Positions 42,965-50,318 of a stretch of DNA of 64,000 bases are shown one piece after another. The notes under the pieces are model-generated. The model saw only the letters and a program-made list of their open reading frames with translations, was not told the origin of the DNA and did not search any database. The stretch is from contig JADKGN010000004.1 of assembly GCA_016722705.1 (NCBI GenBank), forward strand, positions 868,001 through 932,000, in the 5' to 3' direction. Position 1 is the first letter of the stretch. Each line of letters opens with the position of its first letter. This stretch comes from Candidatus Dechloromonas phosphoritropha (GTDB taxonomy: Bacteria; Pseudomonadota; Gammaproteobacteria; Burkholderiales; Rhodocyclaceae). Position numbers and translations under genes: made by a program.

Positions 42965-42993
42965 GTCAAGTATGAGTCAAGTTTTGTGTCAAG
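42965..42993 (-). promoter_or_regulatory. Three direct CTTGAC repeats upstream of fic
   Basis: On the minus strand CTTGAC occurs at 42993-42988, 42981-42976 and 42970-42965, spaced 12 and 11 bases, with a fourth TTGAT further on. They fill the 53-base gap between hsdS and fic, the only sizeable gap in the operon, and end 20 bases before the fic ATG. Helical-period spacing suits a repressor site; TTGAC is also a -35 core, so an internal promoter for fic-hsdR is possible. Confidence 0.5.
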
Positions 42994-42998
42994 CCGAT

Positions 42999-44204
42999 TC
43001 ACAGCGCTCCGCTGAAGGCCTGGTGCAGCAAGGATTTTTTCAGGGCGCCGAGGGCGGTGAGTTTTTGCTGGTAGAGGGATTCGAGGCGTTTGGTTTCGAC
43101 GGTCAAAGCTGCAAGTAGAATGACGATGCGATTTTGCTTAGTGGTCGATGTCGGAAATGAGACGACAACTTGGCCAATCTTGGTTGGAGATGTATGCCGA
43201 ACTTTTACGCCGGAAGCACTGCTGTGAATTGCCTTCCGAACGTTCCGAGTATTGAAGACATGGAAGAAAAATTCATTCGTCCATGCTGCACATGGTTTCG
43301 GGGTGACGAGGCCTAGACGCTGGTTGTGCAGGAATCTGTCGGACTCTGGTACGAGAATGGGGCTGCCAAGCAAACCAGCGGCTTGCTCTGTCATGGCTAC
43401 GAGCAAGTCGCCTTCATTGAGTACGTAGTCGCGTGGAATTTCGCCTGTGTAGTATTTCTGCTTCTCACCCCGATCACGATAGCCGCCAGTTTCATAGAAG
43501 TTGCCCGGTGTGAGCAGTACAAAGTCACCTTCGTTGCTGAAAAACGCGCCCTCGAAGGCATAGCCATGTTTGATGTCGCAGAGTTCAGCAAGTGGCTTTT
43601 GGTCCCAACCCTCACCCTGCTCCGTGAAAACCGATTGCAGATGGCTCTCGAACAAGGCGCGGGCGTTCTGGAGGTTCTTTTCGGCGTTGGCTTTGGCAGT
43701 GGCGATGCCGTCGAAGACTTCGTCGAGGATGGCGACGATGCGGTGCTGTTCGGGGAGCGAGGGGGTTGGAACTTGCAGTGACTTTACGAACGAGAGTTTT
43801 ACACCTTGAACCGTCGCACCAGTTCCCTCAGCGATGATGATGTCTGCAATGCTCTTGAGCCACCTAAACAAGAAACCAACCGACAATGAATTAGGATCCC
43901 GAGGAATGATCCCGCGCAGGTCTTGATTGATGGCGGTATCTTGACCAAGCAAGCACGCCTTGCCTAAGCCGACGCGAGTTGCGATGACGACATTGCCAGT
44001 CGGGATAACGTTGGTTGCACTGCTTTGAACCGCCGCTCTTGTAATCCGGCACTCAGTTTCAGTAATCACTTCTTGGCGCATATCTCGGACAGTGGCCCAA
44101 GGAATGTCACCAGAGTAGTACGCAGGATTGTCTTTTGGCGGCGTACCACCACCAACGACTTCACAAAGGTCGCCTAAGCTTTTCTTTTGCCACCCTGCCT
44201 TCAT
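42999..44204 (-). CDS. hsdS: Type I restriction enzyme specificity subunit
   Basis: A 401-residue HsdS with two target-recognition domains, each followed by a conserved helix. The first half starts WQKKSLGDLCEVVGGGTPP and ends LPSLPEQHRIVAIL(D)EVF; the second begins KPLAELCDIKHGYAFEGA and ends QNRIVILLAALTVETKRLE. The symmetric layout is that of a full-length protein recognising a bipartite site. Recognition sequence cannot be read from protein. The start overlaps the hsdM stop (ATGA). AT content is higher than in hsdM and hsdR, as usual for exchanged specificity genes. Confidence 0.93.
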   Translation of the reverse strand: MKAGWQKKSLGDLCEVVGGGTPPKDNPAYYSGDIPWATVRDMRQEVITETECRITRAAVQSSATNVIPTGNVVIATRVGLGKACLLGQDTAINQDLRGIIPRDPNSLSVGFLFRWLKSIADIIIAEGTGATVQGVKLSFVKSLQVPTPSLPEQHRIVAILDEVFDGIATAKANAEKNLQNARALFESHLQSVFTEQGEGWDQKPLAELCDIKHGYAFEGAFFSNEGDFVLLTPGNFYETGGYRDRGEKQKYYTGEIPRDYVLNEGDLLVAMTEQAAGLLGSPILVPESDRFLHNQRLGLVTPKPCAAWTNEFFFHVFNTRNVRKAIHSSASGVKVRHTSPTKIGQVVVSFPTSTTKQNRIVILLAALTVETKRLESLYQQKLTALGALKKSLLHQAFSGAL

Positions 44205-45655
44205 AGCAACGCCCGAATAGTCGCCAGCACCGCCGCGCTCTCGGCATCCAGCATGGCAATCTCATCCATGATGGCCTGTGGGCTGCGATGGATTATTTCT
44301 TCGCCGCCGTTCGGGTTCTTCACCGACAAGTCGTAGGTCGCCGTGGCAATCGTCGCAGCATCGACGCTCCAGCTTTTCGCGCTGTCGGCCTCTGTCTTTT
44401 GCAGTTCGACAAACTCGGCGAGATCAGCATCGTTGAGCGGGTTGGTCTTGCCCATGTTGCGGCCTGGATCGAGCTGGTAGTACCAGACCTTGCGTGTCGG
44501 CGAACCCTTCTCGAAGAACAGCACGACGGTTTTGACACCCGCGCCCTGGAAGGTGCCACCGGGGCAGTCCAGTACGGTGTGCAGGTTGCAGGATTCCAGC
44601 AGCAGCTTGCGCAGGCTCACCGAGGCATTGTCGGTGTTCGACAGAAAGGTGTTCTTGATGACCACGCCAGCCCGGCCGCCGGCCTTGAGCATCTTGATGA
44701 AGTGTTGCAGGAACAGGAAGGCAGTTTCGCCGGTACGGATCGGGAAGTTCTGCTGCACCTCCTTGCGTTCACCGCCGCCGAAGGGCGGATTGGCGAGGAT
44801 CACGTCCATGCGATCCTTGTCCTGAATGTCGGCGAGGTTCTCGGCCAGGGTGTTGGTGTGGATGATGTTGGGCGCTTCGATGCCGTGCAGGATCATGTTC
44901 ATGATCGCAATCACGTAGGCCAGCGGCTTCTTTTCCTTGCCGTAGAAGCTGCGCTCCTGGAGCGTCTTGAGATTATCGGCCGTTAATCCGGGTTGACCGC
45001 GCAAGTGGTCGAAGGCTTCGCAGAGAAAGCCGGCCGAACCGCAGGCACCGTCGTAGATGCGCTCGCCGACCCTGGGTTGTACCACCTGTACCATGGCGCG
45101 AATCAGCGGGCGCGGGGTGTAATACTCGCCGCCGTTGCGCCCGGCGTTGCCCATGTTCTTGATCTTGGCTTCGTAGAGGTGCGAGAGTTCGTGCTTCTCG
45201 GCCTGCGAGCGAAAGCGCAGTTCGTCGATGTGGTCGATGATCTCGCGCAGGGTGTAACCGCTCTGAATCTTGTTCTTGATCTCGCCGAAGATCTCGCCGA
45301 TCTTGTATTCGATGGTGTTCGGGCCAGTGGCCTTGAGCTTGAAGCCGTGCAGGTAAGGGAATAGCTGGCGGTCGACAAACTCGCGCAGGTCGTCGCCGGT
45401 CTGGGCCTTGTTGTGGTCTAACTTGCCGTTTGTATCCTTGGGCGCGGCCCACGATGACCAGCGGTAGTCTTCGTCGAGGATGAAGGCGTACTGCTTGCCC
45501 TCCAGTTCGGCCTCCAGCGCCTTGTCCTGCTCCAGCCCGTCGAGATACTTGAGGAACAGCAGCCAGGAAGTCTGTTCGGTGTAGTCGAGTTCGGTGGTGC
45601 AGCCGGCCTCGTTGCGCAGGTCGGCGTCGATGTTCTTGAAGGCTTGTTCAAACAT
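44201..45655 (-). CDS. hsdM: Type I restriction-modification DNA adenine methyltransferase
   Basis: A 484-residue N6-adenine methylase. The N-terminal HsdM domain (FEQAFKNIDADLRNE) is followed by the SAM-binding motif YDGACGSAGF (201-210, variant of DPACGSGGF) and catalytic NPPF (289-292). Methylation of host sites with HsdS protects against HsdR. ATG 45655 is the family start; the ORF extends upstream but into the lutC tail region. It leads the operon hsdM-hsdS-fic-hsdR and lies 23 bases after the LutC-like gene, suggesting insertion next to a housekeeping gene. Confidence 0.95.
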   Translation of the reverse strand: MFEQAFKNIDADLRNEAGCTTELDYTEQTSWLLFLKYLDGLEQDKALEAELEGKQYAFILDEDYRWSSWAAPKDTNGKLDHNKAQTGDDLREFVDRQLFPYLHGFKLKATGPNTIEYKIGEIFGEIKNKIQSGYTLREIIDHIDELRFRSQAEKHELSHLYEAKIKNMGNAGRNGGEYYTPRPLIRAMVQVVQPRVGERIYDGACGSAGFLCEAFDHLRGQPGLTADNLKTLQERSFYGKEKKPLAYVIAIMNMILHGIEAPNIIHTNTLAENLADIQDKDRMDVILANPPFGGGERKEVQQNFPIRTGETAFLFLQHFIKMLKAGGRAGVVIKNTFLSNTDNASVSLRKLLLESCNLHTVLDCPGGTFQGAGVKTVVLFFEKGSPTRKVWYYQLDPGRNMGKTNPLNDADLAEFVELQKTEADSAKSWSVDAATIATATYDLSVKNPNGGEEIIHRSPQAIMDEIAMLDAESAAVLATIRALL

Positions 45656-45678
45656 GGGAATTTTTCTGGATTCTTGAG

Positions 45679-46353
45679 TCAGGGCGTTTCGATGATAAGC
45701 AGATGCACCCGACACGGCCCATGGGCGCCGAGGACGATGGTTTGCTCGATATCGCCGGTGCGCGATGGCCCGGAGATGAAATTGACGGCGCGTGGAAGGT
45801 CGCCACCTTCGGCACGCAGCAGCGCGAAGGCGTCTTCCATCGTGGCAACGATGCGGGCGACCGGCACGATCGCGATATGCGTTTCCGGCAACAAGCTGAC
45901 GCTGGCCGGCGTCAGCGGGCCGGAAAACAGCAACAAGGTTCCGGTTTCGGCGATGGCGCAGAAACAGCCGGAAATGCCCACTTTATCGGCGTCGACCGCG
46001 CCCCGCAGGAAGTGCCCTTGGGGTGCAACACTCTGCGAAATATCGATACCCGCATTCGCCCAGTCGAAGCCGGCAACGTCGCCGGTCGCCACGGCCTGGG
46101 GCGGCAGGCCGTGTTCCGCCAGATAACGCGCGACAGCAGCCGGCACCTCCGCAGTGCTGGCGACCCGCTCGACACTGCTGGCCAGCGCCAGTGCCTTGCG
46201 CGCAAAACGCTCCGCCAGATCTTTCGCCATAACGGGCTGTGGCCCGCGTTCCCGGGCTTGCATGGTAGCTTCGGTAGCGGCCCGGCGCGCGACTGCATCG
46301 CCCTTGCCGAGGCCGGCCCGGACGCGCTGCAGAATTTCCTCGCGGGCGCTCAT
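45679..46353 (-). CDS. LutC/YkgG-family LUD-domain protein
   Basis: A 224-residue LUD-domain protein. The core has GISGCFCAIAETGTLLLFSG and LPETHIAIVPVARIVATMED, and it ends SRTGDIEQTIVLGAHGPCRVHLLII, all typical of LutC. LutC works with LutA and LutB in lactate oxidation; those genes are not adjacent, so the partner may be encoded elsewhere or the protein has another role. It overlaps the hydroxyacid dehydrogenase gene by 4 bases and forms an operon with it and the half-length aldehyde dehydrogenase. Confidence 0.88.
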   Translation of the reverse strand: MSAREEILQRVRAGLGKGDAVARRAATEATMQARERGPQPVMAKDLAERFARKALALASSVERVASTAEVPAAVARYLAEHGLPPQAVATGDVAGFDWANAGIDISQSVAPQGHFLRGAVDADKVGISGCFCAIAETGTLLLFSGPLTPASVSLLPETHIAIVPVARIVATMEDAFALLRAEGGDLPRAVNFISGPSRTGDIEQTIVLGAHGPCRVHLLIIETP

Positions 46354-47306
46354 GCCACCCTGTTCCGGGGATTGCCGGCGACGAAGGCTTCGATGTTGTC
46401 GATGAGTTGATCGGCCAGCACCTGCATCGCCGGGCGGCTGGCCCAGGCGACGTGTGGCGTGAGCAGAAAATTGGGCAATGCCAGCAACGCGGGATCGACC
46501 ATCGGATGCCCTTCCGGCGGCGGTTCTGCGGTGATGACGTCGAAACCGGCGCCGCCGATCCAGTCTTCGCGCAGGGCGCGGATCAGCGCCGCCTCGTCAA
46601 CCAGACCACCGCGCGCCGTGTTGATCAGCAACGCCGTTGGTTTCATCGCTTGCAGTTCGGCCTCACCGATCAGGTTCTGCGTCTGCGGGGTCAGCGGGCA
46701 ATGCAGGGTGATTGCGTCGGCTTCGCGCAAGACCCGCGCGAACTCCGTGTAGCCGGTCCGCACTGCGGTGGCGTCCTTGTGTTCGGCGCGCAGCACGCGC
46801 ATGCCGAAGGCCTCGGCCAGACGGGCGACACCATTTCCGAGGCTGCCGCTGCCGACCAGGCCGAGCGTCGCGCCGTGCAGATCGCGGATCGGATGGTCGA
46901 ACAGGCAGAACTGGTCGGATTGCTGCCAGCGCCCGGCCTGCACCGAGGCGCGCCAGGCGATCAGGTTGCGCGACAGCGCCAGCAGCAACGCAAAAACGTG
47001 TTCCGGGACCGTGTGTTCGGCGTAACCGCGAATGTTGGAGACAACGATGCCGCGCCGCCGGCAGGCATCAAGATCGACGATGTTGGTGCCGGTCGCTGCC
47101 ACGGCGACCATTTTCAGGTCCGGCAACGCGTCGACCGCAACGCCCGGCAAGGGCACCTTGTTGATGATGGCGATGGTCGCCCCGGCCAGCCGTTCAGCCA
47201 CCTGCGCGGGCTTGGTCCTGGCGTATTCGACCCAGTCATGGACGAATGACGGCTGGCGGACATCGGCGATCATCGATTCCCTTTCGAGGTAGACGATGCG
47301 CTCCAT
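46350..47306 (-). CDS. D-2-hydroxyacid dehydrogenase (glycerate/hydroxypyruvate reductase type)
   Basis: A 318-residue NAD-dependent enzyme. The cofactor motif GLVGSGSLGNGVARL lies in the Rossmann domain. The catalytic triad is present: arginine in INTARGGLVD, glutamate in FDVITAEPPPEGHP and histidine in LTPHVAWAS. It likely reduces hydroxypyruvate, glyoxylate or pyruvate. ATG 47306 shares a base with the upstream gene's stop. Neighbouring LutC and an IclR regulator suggest a small hydroxy-acid utilisation locus. Confidence 0.9.
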   Translation of the reverse strand: MERIVYLERESMIADVRQPSFVHDWVEYARTKPAQVAERLAGATIAIINKVPLPGVAVDALPDLKMVAVAATGTNIVDLDACRRRGIVVSNIRGYAEHTVPEHVFALLLALSRNLIAWRASVQAGRWQQSDQFCLFDHPIRDLHGATLGLVGSGSLGNGVARLAEAFGMRVLRAEHKDATAVRTGYTEFARVLREADAITLHCPLTPQTQNLIGEAELQAMKPTALLINTARGGLVDEAALIRALREDWIGGAGFDVITAEPPPEGHPMVDPALLALPNFLLTPHVAWASRPAMQVLADQLIDNIEAFVAGNPRNRVA

Positions 47307-48004
47307 CAGATCGCCTCCATCCGGTACGGCATGCCCGCGGCATCGGCAATGGCCCCGACGTCGGCGCCCAACGCGGCATTGCCGCGATAGATGAGGCAGT
47401 CGATCCCAGCCGCGCAGAGTCCGTCGATCGCCTCCCTGTCGCCCTGAATCAGGTTGAGGACACCGGCCGGCCATTCCGCCCGCGCCGACAGTTCGCATAG
47501 GGCATAGGCAGTCGATGGCGCCTTCGGGCTCGGCTTGACGACTATCGTCGCCCCCGCCCGTAACACCGGCGCCGCGGCTTCGGCGAATCCGGCTAACGGT
47601 CGGGAGGCGTCAACCACGATGGCGACGACGCCGGACTCGCCGACATCGTCACCACGTAGCGCCACCAACGCCTCAGCTACCTCGGCCAGCGCCCGTGCCT
47701 CGGTAAATCCGGTCTCGGCGCCAAGCAGCTTGGCGAAGTGGCTGGCGTAGCGATCCAGCGCCGTGGCCAGCGCCTCGAGCGCCGCTTGACGTGCGTCCGC
47801 CGTCAGCGCCGCCCAGCCGGGCCACGCATCACGCGCGGACGCCACCGCCTCGGCCGCCTCACCCGCGCCGCACAGCGGCACACGGTACGGCGCTTCACCG
47901 GTCAGCGGATTGACGACATCGTGGAAGCGGTCGGTGACGGTAAGAAAGGCGTGACCGTTGACCCACAACGGGATGGCCTTGGGACCCTCGGGTGCAAATT
48001 CCAT
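47306..48004 (-). CDS. Aldehyde-dehydrogenase-like protein, half length
   Basis: A 232-residue protein resembling only the N-terminal half of an aldehyde dehydrogenase: DVVNPLTGEAPYRVPLCGAGEA, a helix-rich middle, then APVLRAGATIVVKPSPKAP with the NAD-site lysine and WPAGVLNLIQGDREAI. The second half, with the ELGG-type glutamate and catalytic cysteine, is absent, and the next gene begins at once, so the short form is native. ATG 48004 is used; ATG 48037 is an alternative. It may act as a binding or regulatory module, or be a relic; catalysis by the usual mechanism is not expected. Confidence 0.75.
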   Translation of the reverse strand: MEFAPEGPKAIPLWVNGHAFLTVTDRFHDVVNPLTGEAPYRVPLCGAGEAAEAVASARDAWPGWAALTADARQAALEALATALDRYASHFAKLLGAETGFTEARALAEVAEALVALRGDDVGESGVVAIVVDASRPLAGFAEAAAPVLRAGATIVVKPSPKAPSTAYALCELSARAEWPAGVLNLIQGDREAIDGLCAAGIDCLIYRGNAALGADVGAIADAAGMPYRMEAI

Positions 48005-48229
48005 GTTTAGATTCTCTTTCTCGCTGCGTGAATTCATGAAGTGTCCCACTCGGCCGCGCCGCCATCCGCGACACCTGGCAAACACCCCGTCAAGATCGTT
48101 GCCGACGAACCGGGGGCGCCTCCGATCAACCAGGTGGGCGACGAATAAAGCCAAGCGCATGCTAATATTGCAGCGCACAAGAGGGAAAGTAGCTAATGCT
48201 ACTCAAACCACGCCAATAAAGGAATCCAG

Positions 48230-49018
48230 TTGTCCGAAGCTGCTCGCGGGCCCGCCAAAGCACCCGGCTCGATCCAGGTCATCGAACGCATGATGGCGCT
48301 CCTCGATGCCCTTGCCGAATCGCCGGACGCCGCCAGCCTCAAGTACCTGGCCAGTGTCACCGGACTGCACCCGTCGACCGCCCATCGGATTCTCGCGGCA
48401 ATGAACGCGGCGCGCTTTGTCGAGCGCCAGGACGCCGGCACCTATCGCCTCGGCATCCGCTTGCTCGAGCTTGGCAACATCGTCAAATCGCGGATCAGCG
48501 TGCGCGAAGTCGCGCGGCCCTTCATGCAGACGCTGCACGAAACCATCGGCGAAGCGATCAATCTCGGCGTCCGCCACGACGACGAAATCGTCTATATCGA
48601 ACGCACCTCGTCGGGACGGGCGCTGGTGCGCGTCGTCTATCTGGTCGGCGGCCGCGCGCCGCTGCACCTGACTTCACTCGGCAAGCTGTTCCTGGCCGCC
48701 GATTCGCCGCAACAGGTGCGCGATTACGCGCGACGCTCCGGCCTGCCCGGCAAGACGCCGCACTCGCTGACAACGCTGGCGGCACTGGAAAGGGAACTCG
48801 ACAAGGTGCGTCGTCACGGCATCGCCTACGACGACGAGGAAGCCGAGCTCGGCCTCAAATGTGTCGCAGCACCGATTCACGACGAGGAAGGCCAAACCGT
48901 CGCCGCGCTCTCGGTCTCCGCCCCGGCCGACCGTCACGATCCGGACTGGGCGGCGCAGGTCAGAAAGGCCGCCGTGGCGGTCTCGCGCGCCCTCGGCTAC
49001 ACGGGCACAAAAAAATAG
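48230..49018 (+). CDS. IclR-family transcriptional regulator
   Basis: A 262-residue regulator. TTG 48230 is favoured because an AAGGA SD precedes it; the next ATG would remove part of the DNA-binding domain. The winged helix is at the N-terminus (SLKYLASVTGLHPSTAHRIL). The IclR effector domain follows, with VYIERTSSGRALVRVV and PLHLTSLGKLFLAA, then GIAYDDEEAELGLKCVAAPI. It diverges from the aldehyde-dehydrogenase-like/hydroxyacid operon across 225 bases, so it probably controls that operon in response to a small organic acid. Confidence 0.9.
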   Translation: MSEAARGPAKAPGSIQVIERMMALLDALAESPDAASLKYLASVTGLHPSTAHRILAAMNAARFVERQDAGTYRLGIRLLELGNIVKSRISVREVARPFMQTLHETIGEAINLGVRHDDEIVYIERTSSGRALVRVVYLVGGRAPLHLTSLGKLFLAADSPQQVRDYARRSGLPGKTPHSLTTLAALERELDKVRRHGIAYDDEEAELGLKCVAAPIHDEEGQTVAALSVSAPADRHDPDWAAQVRKAAVAVSRALGYTGTKK

Positions 49019-49037
49019 GGCTGCCTCGCGGCAGCCC
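49010..49037 (-). terminator. Intrinsic terminator between iclR-type gene and D,D-peptidase
   Basis: An 8-base stem (gggctgcc 49018-49025, ggcagccc 49030-49037) with a 4-base loop. On the minus strand it is followed by a run of T residues (complement of aaaaaaata at 49010-49018), so it terminates the D-alanyl-D-alanine peptidase transcript. It may also stop the convergent regulator, whose stop codon it touches. Confidence 0.8.
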
Positions 49038-49059
49038 TTCCGTCTGAAGCGCCCCGCAA

Positions 49060-50214
49060 TCAGGCCGGGTGGCGGTCTGCGGCAAGGCCCGCGCTCTCCA
49101 TCCAGCGCTTGATCCGGTTGGCGTCGCCGACCCGCGTCATCTTGCCCGTCGAATCGAGCAGGACGATGACGACCGGCTTGTCGGCCAGGCGGGCCTGCAT
49201 GACCAGACAGCGCCCGGCTTCGGAAATGTAGCCAGTCTTGGAAACGCCGATTTCCCAGTTGTCGCTGCGGACCAGCGCATTGGTGTTGTGGAACTCGCGG
49301 ATGTGGCCGTTCAGATCGACCTTCGCTTCCTCGGTGGTCGAGAACTGGCGAATCTCCGGGTAGCGTGCTGCCGCTGCCACCATTCGTGCCAGATCACGCG
49401 CCGTCGACACATTGTTGCTCGACAATCCGGTCGGCTCCTCGAAACTTGATTGCTTCATGTCCAGAGCGCGCGCCTTGGCGTTCATCGCCCTGACGAAGGC
49501 TGGCATGCCGCCCGGATAGTGACGGCCCAGCGAATGCGCAGCGCGGTTTTCCGACGACATCAGGGCCAGCAGCATCGCCGTGTGACGGGTCATCGTGGTG
49601 CCGACCGGCAGACGGGAACGGGTTCCCTTGAGACCGTCAACATCGTCGTCGCCAATCTCGATGACCTCGTTCATATCGGGTTTGGCGTCAAGAACCACCA
49701 TCGCCGTCATCAGCTTGGAAATCGAGGCGATCGGCACCACGGTGCCCGATTGCTTCTCGATGAGCGCCTGTCCGGTTTCCTGATTGATGACCAGAGCCGA
49801 GGCCGAGTAAAGGGCGAGGCCGGCCGGATCGAAGTTAGCCACGCCGACCTTGCGCACCGACTTGTTCGATCCTGCATATCCGGTCCCGGCATGCTTCGTC
49901 GAAGATTTCCGGGCGCCAACGCTGGCGGACTTTTTGGGCACCTTGGTCGCGGCCGACTTGCTGCTGGTCGCGCCCGACTTTCTGGCCGGCTGCGCCGCCG
50001 CCCGGGATGTCTTCGTGGCCCCGGCACTTGTGCTTGAAACAGTCTTCTTGGATACCGGTTGCGTCTTTTTCGTGGCTCCGGCACTTGCGCTTGAAACAGC
50101 CTTCCTGGATACCGGCTGCGTCTTTTTCGTATCGGTTGCCGCATTGGTCTGGCCGCCCAAGCCGAGACCGAGCAAGGCTCCGACCAGCACCGCTACCTTC
50201 AATCCCTGTTTCAT
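49060..50214 (-). CDS. Serine D-alanyl-D-alanine endopeptidase/carboxypeptidase (low-MW PBP)
   Basis: A 384-residue periplasmic peptidoglycan hydrolase of the S11 family. A signal peptide is followed by a long Ser/Thr/Lys/Ala-rich linker, then the catalytic domain with PIASISKLMTAMV (SxxK), LMSSENRAAHSLGR (SxN) and EIGVSKTGYISEAG (KTG). It resembles PbpG (PBP7), which trims peptide cross-links. The linker contains a 19-residue tandem repeat (TKKTQPVS(R/K)K then S-S-x-SAGA, twice) encoded by two 57-base copies. The linker may tether the enzyme to the cell wall or help it cross the periplasm; this is inference. Confidence 0.92.
   Translation of the reverse strand: MKQGLKVAVLVGALLGLGLGGQTNAATDTKKTQPVSRKAVSSASAGATKKTQPVSKKTVSSTSAGATKTSRAAAQPARKSGATSSKSAATKVPKKSASVGARKSSTKHAGTGYAGSNKSVRKVGVANFDPAGLALYSASALVINQETGQALIEKQSGTVVPIASISKLMTAMVVLDAKPDMNEVIEIGDDDVDGLKGTRSRLPVGTTMTRHTAMLLALMSSENRAAHSLGRHYPGGMPAFVRAMNAKARALDMKQSSFEEPTGLSSNNVSTARDLARMVAAAARYPEIRQFSTTEEAKVDLNGHIREFHNTNALVRSDNWEIGVSKTGYISEAGRCLVMQARLADKPVVIVLLDSTGKMTRVGDANRIKRWMESAGLAADRHPA
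50014..50127 (-). repeat. 57-base tandem repeat in the peptidase linker
   Basis: Two in-frame copies, about 50014-50070 and 50071-50127, differ at only a few bases and encode the duplicated 19-residue Ser/Thr/Lys unit. Such repeats can change copy number by slippage. Confidence 0.75.
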
Positions 50215-50318
50215 CGACTCTCTCCTGCCTGCACCGGATGGATTCTATCCCAGTTTAGCAAACGAGATACAAAAATCAACAGAAATAGGTAGATAGCGCG
50301 ACAACTTGAGCCGGATTA

